Assembly (NCBI GenBank): GCA_026874595.1
Contig: CM049306.1
Location: 77,278,142-77,342,141 of the forward strand
Source: Sipunculus nudus
Taxonomy: Eukaryota > Annelida > Sipuncula > Golfingiida > Sipunculidae
DNA length: 64,000 nucleotides
Direction: 5' to 3'
Shown: piece by piece, positions 32,546 through 43,954 of the stretch
How the letters are laid out: every line of letters starts with the position of its first letter
Position numbering within the stretch: the first letter of the stretch is position 1
Notes under the pieces: model-generated
The model's database searches: none
Seen by the model: only the letters and a program-made list of their open reading frames with translations
Told to the model about the DNA's origin: nothing
Made by a program: the position numbers and the translations under genes

Positions 32546-33558
32546 TATTGCTGGTGTTTTGTTGCGGAAACCACAACTGTGATACTCCATTCACAATCAT
32601 GGATCTGACCAGTACACTTGGGCAATTAGGATGTGCAATGGTGAAATAGTATTCATTAAAAATTGATAAGTTTATGAAAAGGTAAAATATACACATCAAA
32701 ATATATACCGATATGTTCATGTCTTCAGTCTTTTCATACAACATTAGCATGTTTTTACCTTAAATTTTTAATATTTCAGTAAGAAATAACTCGCTTACCA
32801 TTCTAGTTAGCCTGCCATTATCAAATGTAGTGATATCACAGCAGGGTCCAATCCTAGGTATATAGTTATAAATCATACACTTAGCCCCTTTAAAAACACT
32901 GCAAGCCATTTCAAAGCATAATGGCAAGTTCTGCTGTGTGTAAACAACAAGCTTTCAAGAAAAATTGCTAGTGTGTAGGGCAGCTGTTGATTACATTCCC
33001 GCTATCTCCATCATTATGTTTCATAACCCGTCCAAAGACAAATAAAATGTAAACTTGTATGACAAGCAGATTTTCCTGTAGAAAGTACTTTTATGATTCC
33101 AAAGGGGTCCCCTTATTATAAGGCTTATACAATTTTTTGATGGGGCTGAACTTAAGACTAATCACTTTGATGTGAATCAAATAAAGCATCTTGGGATGAG
33201 ACAACTGGTGAATTGATGATTGTCTTGTTCTATTTGATATGATACAGCATACAGTGATAATGATATCGCAAAACAAGATGCATATCACGTACATTGGTTT
33301 CATTTTCTCCCATGTTGCATTGATATCTAATGCCATATGGAATGTACACGCTTTGACTTGAACACATATAAACTGTTATAAATTTATCCACACTTCATAC
33401 TTTATATTAATAATATTCAGAACAGCCAGGGCAATGAGAATAAGCACTTGCTTTCTATCATGATATTTTGTATGCTCACTGTCCTGGTGTCACCCAGGCC
33501 TAGCTTCTACTCCATGTGTCTGTCATGGTTGTGTAATCATCACCATTGCTGAACCCAA

Positions 33559-33576
33559 CCCCCCCCCCCCCCCCCC
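33559..33576 (+). repeat. Poly-C tract (18 C)
   Basis: A pure run of 18 C next to the SINE-like segment at 33.6 kb. Confidence 0.95.
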
Positions 33577-33589
33577 AATGATTTTTTTG

Positions 33590-33742
33590 TGAGAGACTTA
33601 ACTTGGGAGGCACAGCTTACCATTAAGCCTTCAGAGTACTCACCCTTGGTGAATGCTAACCTTGAATAAGGTCACCAGTCCTTGGCTGAGATTTGAACTC
33701 ACAACTTCCAGCTTTTGAGTCCTTTGCTCTGCCCTGAACCGT
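33590..33742 (-). mobile_element. Possible tRNA-derived SINE
   Basis: On the minus strand CGGTTCAGGGCAGAGCAAAG is followed about 25 bp later by GTGAGTTCAAATCTCAG. This resembles a Pol III box A then box B (GGTTCRANNCC) at tRNA spacing. A body with ACTGGTGACC and GGGTGAGTACTC follows, and the poly-C (poly-G on this strand) lies at the tail side. Box A is poor, so the call is tentative. Confidence 0.4.
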
Positions 33743-34608
33743 ATTGTTTTTGTACTTATTACACAAATTACAGTTGCCCACTTGTTCCATAAAGATTATA
33801 TATATTTATATAATGAAAGACTGTTACCAGGAAATGTATACTCTGTTTTGCTCAGCCATTGAGGCACACCTTCAATTCCATGTCCTCAGGCTATTGGGAA
33901 CTGCTGGTGCCATTCTGCCACCATACATTTCCTAATGGAATTCTGCCATTATTAGTACTGCTGGTTTTGTCCCTACTCTCCCTAAGCTATCACTAACCCC
34001 TTGTTAGCAATTAAGAGACTCTGCATGTGTGTAGTCGGATGTCATGGAGATATAATTGGAGGAAGTATTTTTACCAATATCTTCCAAACTTTTGTTCTCA
34101 CAGGGTTCCCTGCATTCATGGAAATTAATGAAAAACCTTGAAAATGAATCTCCCTTTTTCCAAGTGTCAATGATTTTCTCTAATTATCTTTCAGTCCCCT
34201 CTGACTCTCTTCTCTCTGCTTTTATTTCTCTATCATGTCACCCTCTTCTTTCTTTATGACAATCTATATTTTCTCCCTTTCTCTTAATTATAAATATTTT
34301 TATCTAAACATAAGTGACAAGTGAATAATGATCAACCAGGTATTGCATTGTCATTTGTTGACCATGTTTCCTCATCATGGCTTGTGTTCGACTCTGCTTT
34401 GTTCCAGAAGACCTGATTTTTGTTATTTGCTCAGTATCAGTGACTCATATAAATTCAGATTGTAGTTGCACCCAAACATCAAACTGTCACAATAAATAAT
34501 TTAAAGAGCCCCATCGGGGAGCTTACTGTTTTCTGATTGGGCATCCATGTCAACACTTTTAAAATGAATGTATTTCCTACCTGCTAGCATCTATCAATAA
34601 ATCAAAGT

Positions 34609-35458
34609 TAGGGATGGGACGGTTACCGGTATACGGTATTATCACGATATCTGACGGCTACGGTTATCATACCGTCAACTTTCCTAATATCGCGATACCA
34701 GGATATCAATTTTTGTTAACGATTTTGGTTCACAAGCAAGCCCTTGAAGTACAAAATAAATTTATTTCAAAGAATCATTTATTTATTTTTATAAACCACA
34801 TGTATTTGAATACACGCGTGTGGGCGGAACCGTGTGCTTTCAGACTTCGGGATTAGTGGGAAATGTCCGGAAGTAGCAGGATGAATCAGAGAGGACAAAA
34901 GCTTGAGAATTCCAGGAGAAAATAACATTATAATAAAAGAGCAATAAATACACATATTTATGCTTTTATTGCATGGAACGAAAATGTCAACATTAAGGTG
35001 TCACCACTGAATCGAACATTCCATACGGGTTAAATATTTTGCCATATAAAATCAAGATGGTATATTTAGCCATGATTGGTATGACACGCTCTCCGAAAAA
35101 TCACCGGGATTCTTCGGCTTTTATGTAGCTATAGGAAACTGATGGAAAGTTCTGACAAGGGTGATTCGACGATGGGGGCAGGACTTCCCGCGCCTCAAGC
35201 TTGCACACCTTCAGGACCTTCATGCAACTTACATCACTTTATGAGTCATTCTGTGGTACTGGCACAATTGGTATAAATGATATTAATACTTAACCCCTTG
35301 TATAAAGTCAAGACTTTAAAGGTGGTTGTTATAAATACCATTATTGATGGCTTATTAATGCCTTTATATATAATTACAAATATCGCGATATCACGGTATA
35401 TCGCGATAAAATTTGAATAATTATCATGATATCAAAAACCCATATCGTCCCAACACTA
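34609..35458. mobile_element. hAT-like MITE (850 bp)
   Basis: The left end reads TAGGGATGGGACGGTTACC and the right end in reverse TAGTGTTGGGACGATATGGG. Both ends are followed by runs of self-complementary ATATCGCGATA/TCACGATATC words. No clean 8-bp duplication is visible at the flanks. The interior has no transposase. Confidence 0.7.
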
Positions 35459-35459
35459 A

Positions 35460-35835
35460 TTCTACATTATTGAGGCAATCAAATTTTTCATGGTGCTGTG
35501 ACCTTGACTTATGCTCTGAAAGGTCAAGTCACAGTGGCCTTTGGGCATTGTTTGTTTGTTAGCACAATAGCACCAAGGGTTTTGATTGGATTCTAATTTA
35601 GTGGAAATCATCAACTCATGACTCTCACCAATTGATTAACTTTTGGTTGACCTTGACCCATATTTGCACAATCTATTAGCACTTTGGCATTTTTATCTAT
35701 TACTTTATATCATCTGTGATCAAAGTGTTTAGGTGTATCTTAGGGAAATTGTCAAAAATTCTTGTTTATCAGTATTGCATCATACTAATTCCACAAAGTT
35801 TTCTGAAATTAGGTCACTCTGACGTAATCTAATAC
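35460..35835 (+). repeat. Dispersed repeat family B, partial copy
   Basis: It shares with 36,815-37,660 the landmarks GTCAAGTCACAG, TTAGCACAATAGCACCAAGG, TTTTGGTTGACCTTGACCCA and TCAGTATTGCATCAT in the same order. It is truncated at its start by the end of the MITE at 35,458. Confidence 0.7.
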
Positions 35836-36814
35836 TTATAAAAGGAATTCGGTTCACATCTGTTCGCAATGTTCTCTAAAACCGCGTGATGTACAATACT
35901 GTACCATACATCATTTTAAAAGTTATTATCCCCGCAGTTACATAGGCGATATGAAAATAAATAATTTTTAATGTACATATAATTTTGAGTGATTTTTTCG
36001 TTTTGTTCTTACGTGCACGGAGGTAAGACCGAGCACAGCCAAACTGCCTTCGGCAATGACCATCGTGCTTCGTGGTCACTCAACCTCAAACACTACTATT
36101 GTTCAGTGAGCTATTCAGAGCACATTTGAACGAGGCTTTCACCCCCTAGCGTGGTCAGTAAAAGAGAAAAACGCATGTTTCTCGCTTTATGAAATGGAGA
36201 GTTCAACCCAGGAGGATTAATGACAAAACCTAATTCAAGGTCCCAATTTCAGGAACAGTGGTGGGGTGTGTTATGGGATGGGGTGGTGTCGGGGGTTTCA
36301 GCCCTCAAAATTTGTCTTATATGATGAAAAAAAGTGCTGAAAATGGGATACGGACCCTCTGCATGGAGTCCCGTTGGGTCAGCTTCTGCTGCTTACGAGG
36401 TATGCATATTTCTGTTTCTTTCTTCAGGAACAGTTTCCATGCAACATACATTTAATAAATCTTTCATGTGTTCCTCACATCAACCTAATCTTTATACGCC
36501 CAACGATAGAATCCAGTCAAATATCATCGAAAACCTGAATGCCCCCGCGTCTCATTCCAGTCCGCAATGTAAACGTCATCAGTGACCGGGTCTTCAAGGT
36601 AAACATTACGGGGTATGAATTTCTTGCCATGAGGACAGCCCCACAAAATAAATGTAAAAAATATTTATACATATCTTATTGAGACAGTTTTCCACTGAAA
36701 ACCTTTATTTTCTGTTAACTTTTAGAATGAAAAATGAGCCAACATTCCACATCTCAGTTAATATAGCTCCCCAACCCTGGTAATAAGCCCGGTATACCGG
36801 GTTTATAAGCTAGT

Positions 36815-37660
36815 TTAGCCATAAAACAAGGTCCAACAGGATGCTTTTATAAATGCTATTGGCTTCTCTGTTGTTCATCAGAATTGGAGCAAACCATGTA
36901 TTATTTCATCGTTTTGCATAATAGTACCCATTTTTGCTCATGACCTTGACACATGCTCTCAGGGTCAAGTCACAGAAGACTTTGGGTATCATTTGTTTGT
37001 TAGCATGAGAGCATCAAGGGTTTTGAATTGATTTTATTCTAATTAAGTGGAAGGCATCAGCTTATGACTCTCTCAGACTGATAAATTTTTGGTTGACCTT
37101 GACCTATATCTGTTTAATTTATTAGCACGTTTGCATTTCCACAAATGACTCTGTTGACTCAATATCATGGAAAAGTGGCTTAAGGTGTGTCTTGGGCAAA
37201 TTGTCAAATATACTTCATATTATTACTTGTGTATCAGTATTGCATCATTCTGATTTCACATAGTTAAATCTGAAATTAAGTCTTCTGACCAATTTTTTCC
37301 ATAAAAATTGGTCAGACAGGACACCTTTATCAAAGCCATTGGCTCCTCTATTATTCATCAGAATTGGACCAAACCATGCATTATTCATAACTTTGTGTAA
37401 TAGTACCCATTTTGCTCATGACCTTAACTTGTGCTTTCAAGGTCAAGTCACAGTAGGCTTTGGACAAAATTGTATGTTAGCGCAATAGCACCAAGGGTTT
37501 TGATCAAATTTTGTTCGAATTTAGTGAAAGGCATCCACTAATGACTCTTGCAGATTGAACAACTTTTGGTGACCTTGACCCATATATGCGCAATTTATTA
37601 GCACTTCTGCATTTTCAGCAATGACTAAATATCAAAAAGTACTTGTAGGCGTATCTCTTA
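36815..37660 (+). repeat. Dispersed repeat family B, two tandem units (~490 bp)
   Basis: Two diverged units start near 36,822 and 37,312. Each has CATCAGAATTGGA then CAAACCATG, CATAATAGTACCCAT or GTAATAGTACCCAT, GGTCAAGTCACAG, AGGGTTTTGA and GGTGACCTTGACC or GGTTGACCTTGACC. No coding region. Confidence 0.75.
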
Positions 37661-38783
37661 TACTGCCAACAGTCCTCCTGCTTTGTCTGGTGTCATATTG
37701 ACCTACTACAGCTATCACAATGCCACATATTACAGCTTCCATTAGGTTCCGGTATTTATTCTATTATATCTCATGTATTATATATACTGTTTCTCCCTTT
37801 ACAGCTTCTGTGCTCATTTCAGCATCAAGGTCTATAGTTCTTATATTAGTAATAGTATTGCAGTGTGAAATGTTGATATGGTTTCCTGAAATTATGTGAC
37901 TATTTGCATGCAAGTACAGCTTATAAATCTTGTTATATTTACATTATTGTTTTATATAATAACAATTTTGTCTTTCGCTTCATATATATACTCACTTGTC
38001 AAGGGAATGTCTGAAACGGCAAAAAAATTGTGCCCTTAAACAGGTTGACCATGATTAAATGGTTCATGCAAATTTATTTATGTGATTTTTGTCTAACTTG
38101 CCTGTTTATTTTTTTATGCCTTTTCAGTGGGAAACTCACACAAATAGATTTATATGCTGGATTGTATTAACAAAAGTAAACTGGAAACTAAACCACTTGT
38201 TTAGGATTTTCCAATATTAAGCCATTTGTCTAAAAGCAAGATTTGTCTCAATGGGTCGTCAATTTTTGGGTTCGTCTGAATGGACTTTTGTCTCATCGGA
38301 TCGTAACCGTTAAAGAATGCGTTCCCAGAGTAAGCCCGAAATGACATGTATTCTACAAATAGGGCAGAATTCACTTAGTTTGGGACCTGGATCTGGATGT
38401 GAGGAAACATTTCTTTAGATATGATCAGTCTGATTTAGATGGAAATTAATAAATTATGTTTAACCTGATAATACATCTTTGTCAGTGTGAGATGGAAATA
38501 TGGAAAAAAATGTGCTTTGAGAGGGGAGTCTGAAAAACTTTGTAGATAATCCATCATATGTGATTTCAAACCGTGACATATGCATTATTTGAGTACTCTA
38601 CCATGATGCATCTTAATTTATTCTGTGCCCTCACAGGCACTCCAGATCAACCTAAATAATCTCTCTCAAGCAAATTTATTGATATTGTTGATAAACTTTT
38701 AATTAAAAAATTGGGATATCTAAAGAATACTAGGTGACTTGGTGGCCTTATTCTGTGGCTCAAAGTTGTAAACATTGAACTTT

Positions 38784-39125
38784 TAGGCCAAAATAAAAAA
38801 AAAGGTATGGTTCTCAGGCACTTTTTTCAGAAAATCAATGCGGGCGGGAGGTTTTTTTAATTTTATTTTTTTGGTATGTTTCGATAAAAATGTCAAATTA
38901 TAAGGGAAAAGCATGATAATAACATATTTATTTGGCTAAATAAGTAAAAGCACTACATAATAAAGGAAATTATATGATTTTATCTTTTTGAAAGAAATGT
39001 CCGAGCGGCTGCAGCTCAAAATTGATAAGTTTCTATTGAAAATCAAAATAAAAATTTTTGATGCGGGGGTTTAAAATTAATGCGGGCGGTGCCCCAGAAC
39101 CAAACCTTTAATTTTTTTGGCCTTA
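38784..39125. mobile_element. Short MITE-like element with GGCC(A)n...GGTTCT ends
   Basis: The left end (TAGGCCAAAATAAAAAAAAA then GGTATGGTTCTCAGGCAC) is mirrored by the right end in reverse (TAAGGCCAAAAAAATTAAAG then GTTTGGTTCTGGGGCACC). The inner flanks also pair (ATGCGGGCGG with CCGCCCGCAT). At about 340 bp it is non-coding. Confidence 0.7.
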
Positions 39126-39179
39126 CTTAGAATTTTTTGGTAAGGACAACATTAAACTGCTTCTGAAATTCAGGCATTA

Positions 39180-39700
39180 ATATTTAGCAAACCTGTGAGC
39201 TTATGTGATGGTGCAGCATCGTGCGTTGTGCAGTTTGGGTCGTGCGTTGTCTTTACGTTAACCATAGCTATCTCATAAACAGCAGGAGCTAGCATCATCT
39301 GAAAAGTCTATCGGATTATGTTCATTTTTTTTATCTGCATTTTCTGAGATTTTATAGGGAAAAAGCTGAAAAAGCTTTAAAAAACATCTTCTCCAAAACT
39401 GTCAAGCCAAATTGTCCAATATTTCACAGAAATGATCCCTGGAACAATCTATCTCAAGTTTGTTTGAATGGTTCCAGTTCAGAGAATTTTTATTGAGTTA
39501 CAGGAGGTTAAACTTAGTCATCTGTCCTAAAAAGCTCACTAAAATTAAAATCTCAGAAACGGCTAGAGCTATCATCACCAAATTTTGTACCAATGTTTGT
39601 TACATATGTCATATTTGAAATTGAGGTATGGGTGGCGCCACCTACATTGATCTGTTTTTTACAAGCGAAAATGTAATTTTAGACTCTTCTAGCTTATACA
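39180..39700 (+). repeat. Dispersed repeat family C, copy 1
   Basis: It opens TTTAGCAAACCTGTGAGCTTATG, the same opening as at 40,083, here written as TTTAGCAAACCTGTGAGC for the core. It continues with GGTG-rich and CGTGCGTTGT words, CAGGAGCTAGCATCAT, then GGTGGCGCCACC near 39,632. No gene. Confidence 0.6.
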
Positions 39701-39956
39701 CTGTTTTATGATGAAACTGTTAAGCTGCTTGGTTTAAACTTTACAAGAATTTTTCTATGGCAGGGTTCTGCCAGTTTAATAAGAATAGATTGGGTAAATG
39801 CTGCTTTAAAAAGCAGTGTAGCCATTTGAAAAAGGTTTTCTGTGTTTGAAAACAGATTTGACAACATGCTGAGTTTCAGCAGCCAAGTAAAGAGGTCATT
39901 CAGAACAACCAGGTGGGGTCCAGACATCACCATGGCAACTGACCTGGCCCTGTCTG

Positions 39957-40022
39957 GTGTCTGGACAATGTGTCTAGACTTCTAGACACATCCTCTAGAC
40001 ATCTAGACACAATGTCTAGACT
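39957..40022 (+). repeat. TCTAGAC palindrome cluster
   Basis: At least five TCTAGAC/GTCTAGA-type words within 65 bp (for example TGTCTAGACTTCTAGACACA), spaced about 9-18 bp. It looks like a degenerate minisatellite of a palindromic core. Confidence 0.7.
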
Positions 40023-40074
40023 CAGAATTCCCAGATTATTGGAAATATATCTTTCAACTGTTTGAAAAAACTTG

Positions 40075-40380
40075 GTTTGCATTTTTAGCAAACCTGTGAG
40101 CTTATGCAATGGTGTGGCGCCGTCCGTCTTCCGTTGTCCATCGTGCATCACAGCTGTTTCAAAAAGGGCAGGAACTAGCATCACCAAATTTTTTTGCAAA
40201 AAATTTGTCCGAAACGTCCACTTTGCTGAAATCATAATGACTAAGCTAGATATGCAGGACATAAGAGGGTCAATATTAAATTTTAAAAATAAACCTCCAT
40301 TCATACTCCCAAACTTTGCACAGGTTCGCATTAGGCCTGTAGGCCTTGCTATAAATTTATTAAAATGCCCATACCATCAG
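40075..40380 (+). repeat. Dispersed repeat family C, copy 2
   Basis: It starts TTTTTAGCAAACCTGTGAGC like copy 1. It continues CCGTCCGTCTTCCGTTGTCC, then GGAACTAGCATCACCAAATT, and ends near AGGTTCGCATTAGGCCTG. The minus-strand open frame of 134 codons across it is chance. Confidence 0.6.
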
Positions 40381-40649
40381 TTTTGAAAAGGGTGTTGCAT
40401 TTAATGCAAATAATAAAATATACATGTCACACTTAATGCAGATAAATGATGAGCCTGTTATTTTCTTTATTTGCCGGTGAATCCTAATTTATAAGCCACT
40501 AGAACTTTAAACACAAATTTCATACCCTGGTCTTCTATTATAATATTTGTTAAACAGTGATTTCTTGGGAGAATCATGTACCCCTTTTACACAGCAAATG
40601 TAAAACAGTGTCAAACTGTTTTGAAGGGGGAACCTAGCAATCCCTAGCA

Positions 40650-41075
40650 ATATTAGCTCAGCTTGTAAGTCAACTGAGGTATAGGTATGGTGCTTTGTCC
40701 TTGGTCCATCTGGCCGTCCATTTGCATTGCACTCAACATGTGTTCCTAGAAGCCTGTTACTAAAAATTTAGGGAAGTCCATAAAAAATCCTCTTGGAAAC
40801 CTGAAATTAGGTCACTGCGACCTATATCCTCTGAGCTATGGGGCTTGTTAGAACCCCCCCGAATAATAAAATTTTGATACAAATCCTCCAATATCTAGAT
40901 AATTAATGCATGGATTGTCATGAATCTTGCCTTGAATATTGACCATAGTTTTGTCAGTTCCCAAATAGTGGGGGCGCCACCGGTATTTTTTATCATTTTT
41001 ACGAATATTTTACTATAAAATGTCAACAATCATGTCAGTTTCTCAGCTGTTATTCCATCTAGTGTCCAAAACCTA

Positions 41076-41161
<86 letters not shown>

Positions 41162-42190
41162 CCAAACAAACAAACAAACAAATTTGTCTCCAGATAATAA
41201 CTCCAGGTTGGATTGACATATTGATTCAAACTTGACTTACATATGGCCCATCACTAAAAAAAGAACCTGAATGATTTTGGGGCCATGAGGTCAAAGGTCA
41301 AGGTCACAAGACTCACTTATTTAAAAGATTATGGCTGCATTTAAAATTGAAGCCAAGTTTTTCATCCCAAACTGTCCCATCTTGCACATTTAGCTGACTT
41401 GCCAGTATAGGGAGAGCGTAAATGAATTTGGGGTCAAAGTCACAATTGCCATCTGTTCACAAAATAAGTTCCAGATGATAACTCCAGTTTAGTTAGACAT
41501 ATTTTTTTCAGACTTAACTTATTTATGGCTTACCACTGAAGTAAGAACCATATAAGTCCAAAGGTCAAGGTCACAGGACCCATTTCTTTAAAAGGAAAGT
41601 GTTTGAATTTCAAGCCAAACTTTTCATCACAAACCTTCCATCTTCAAGATATTACTCACATGCTAATAGGAGAAAATTCTTTTTTATTTTGAGTCATAGG
41701 GTCAAAGGTCAAGGTCACAGGGCTCAACCATTCACAAATTAGTTTATGGATGATAATTCTGCTTTGGCTAGACAGATTGGCTTCAAACTTGCTTTATTAA
41801 TGACCCACCACTTTAGTAAGGAACATTTTGATTTTAGGGTCCAGAGGTCAAAGGTGAAGGTCACAGGAGCGACATCTTTAAAATGATTGATGATGCACTG
41901 TAAATCAAACTATTCATCCCAAACTTTCCATCTTTCACACATGGCTTATTTTCCCAAAGTGGAAGAAATCTCTAGATTTTGAGGTTACCTAATAAGAGGT
42001 TAAGGTCACTGGACCTACTTTTTTTTTTTAAAGATTGTTACAATAATCTAAATGCTGCAAGTTCAATGATAAAAAGTTCTCAGATTATTTGGTCACAAGG
42101 TCTTTGGTAAAGGTCACAGGTCTGTCATTCTGAAAAATTCTTAAGAAAATATCCTAATTTACAAATTCAGCTGAGTGTCGAGACCCCTGG
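40650..42190 (-). repeat. Hairpin-headed dispersed repeat D with AGGTCA modules
   Basis: It begins with TTAGCTCAGC...AACTGAGGTA at 40,651-40,675, the reverse-orientation counterpart of the hairpin end at 17,756-17,790. A GGTCCATCTGGCCGTCC stretch follows, then the CTGT microsatellite. Next comes a body in which GGTCAAAGGTCAAGGTCACA-type phrases recur near 41,288, 41,570, 41,699, 41,845, 42,000 and 42,105. It may be two abutting repeats. No coding capacity. Confidence 0.6.
41076..41181 (+). repeat. Compound (CTGT)n-(AAAC)n microsatellite
   Basis: Roughly 18 CTGT units with one CCGT interruption near the right end, directly followed by five CAAA-type units. Confidence 0.95.
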
Positions 42191-42798
42191 GTCCCCGTTA
42201 TCTGTTTTGTGCTGTGTGAATGCTAAATTCACATTCAAAACAGACCGAGTTTTGATGCAGCAAGTTGGATACAATGCAAGCGCAAATGTTTGTGTCAGCA
42301 TGTTGTTATATTGTTTCACATGTCAGTTAGTGTACATCTGTTGCCTTGGTGCTAGATGTTGAAATGGACTGGATTAATTAACTTTGCCCAAAACCATATT
42401 GAAAAATGTTTTGTGTGTGAGAGAGATATAATTACAAGTATAATAATAATTAATAATATTTCATAATATTCCATTCATTTATATTTTATGTTATAAATAG
42501 CCCTGTACAGTTGTATTTTAAATGCAGTGATGCTATGTAATTAATTAAATACTTAAATATATGAATATATGTATATAATTCTGGCTTAGTATAAATTGAC
42601 CATTCTCACTCAGTAATCAATACAGTTAGGCCTTGTGATAGAGTTAACAGGGGCGTAGTCAGCTGTTTATATGGACTTCTATTGATTTTTTTTTACAGCT
42701 GGGCAGTAACAGGTGAAGTACAGCATATGTCTCATATAGATTATATTTAATACTTAATATAATTGTCAGGTAAACAGAGATCTCACCTGCATCATACA

Positions 42799-42801
<3 letters not shown>

Positions 42802-42863
<62 letters not shown>
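42802..42863 (+). repeat. (AT)n microsatellite, about 31 units
   Basis: A pure alternating AT run. The open frame across it (YIYIYI) is an artefact. Confidence 0.97.
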
Positions 42864-42866
<3 letters not shown>

Positions 42867-42949
42867 GATATTCTTGTGTATATATTTTCTGAAGGTAAAG
42901 TTACATGTAACTAATATAACAAACCTTTTAAGTATTATAACATTATTAT

Positions 42950-43018
42950 AATATACTATATTATACTATACTATACTAAACTATGATATAATATAATATA
43001 ATATAATATAATATAATA
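42950..43018 (+). repeat. (ACTAT)/(AATAT)n pentanucleotide tract
   Basis: ACTAT-type units grade into seven or so ATAAT units, a recently expanded pentamer. Confidence 0.85.
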
Positions 43019-43954
43019 AGTTTTACTGGTAAATAAATATTGTAGATTTTGTAAATTGTGTGTTTTGAACTATTTAATATTCATGAAAGCTCCTGTAGAA
43101 ATTTACCATCTCAACTACCCAAAGGTAACCTGTAAGATGCATGAGCCAAGTAAAATATGGGACAGTGCTTTCATATAGGCAAGGCAAATTTATATCTTTT
43201 ATATATAGTGAATTCATGAGACAGGTACATAAGACTGTTGATCATCTATACTTCCAGTGACTTACTGGAATAATAAATGCAATGATACTAGTATGCCAAA
43301 AGCTTTATTTTTATTTTATTATTTTGTATAAATAATGCACATCATTTCAAAAGCTATGCTTAATATTCTTATAATTTATAATGATTGGCTCAGTATTTTT
43401 CAAATAAATCAAACAGTTTAAAAAAAGATTTTTTTTTAACCTAACAAGTATAAATGTATGACTCAGTCTGCTTTAACATTTAACATTTATATTAGAGTAT
43501 ACACTCAAATCAGATTTTCATTAATTAAATTATAAAAAATTTGCTTTTATATCTGATCTATGAAACATGTACCAGTAATCCAAGAACAACCTGCAGTATA
43601 AAATTTCAGGGTATTTACATTTATCTTACTACATGAACAACAATTTAAAACCATGATGAAAAACCAGTTAACATGTTAATCTGAAAGTTTTATTGAAAGT
43701 AAGTTTTATATTACCTGCATGTAAGTGATAAAAGCTGTCTTTTCTACCTGTGGCAGGTACTTATGACAGACTTATAAGGTTTGTAACAAGCAGATGCTGA
43801 CATTTCCAACCTGTCCCCCACACTCGAGCAGTATTTGAGTCCAGTCCGCCCACTCAGGTTTTCTTGTCATCATTTCAGATTACCAACAGAATCAAAAGCA
43901 AGACGTTTTACTTGAGTTTGTGTTCATCCGGTTTTGCCATCAGTTGTATCCCTA

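Larger units (their letters stand above)
42191..43954. other. Very AT-rich intronic DNA with simple repeats
   Basis: Apart from the TA and ATAAT tracts listed separately, no gene or dispersed repeat was recognised. Confidence 0.5.

Noticed and set aside
32482-32649. Continuation of the CADPS open frame beyond exon 1 (open to 321 codons)
   Set aside because: A strong CAG/GTAAGT donor follows the conserved NACQ residues, and the translation beyond is low-complexity TA-repeat sequence.
36001-36110. Possible tRNA or structured RNA in a GC-richer patch
   Set aside because: No cloverleaf with box A/box B spacing could be drawn.
39927-40331. 134-codon minus-strand open frame
   Set aside because: It crosses dispersed repeat C and the TCTAGAC cluster, with no domain recognised.
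42763-42951. Open frame with YIYIYI repeats
   Set aside because: Translation of an AT microsatellite.
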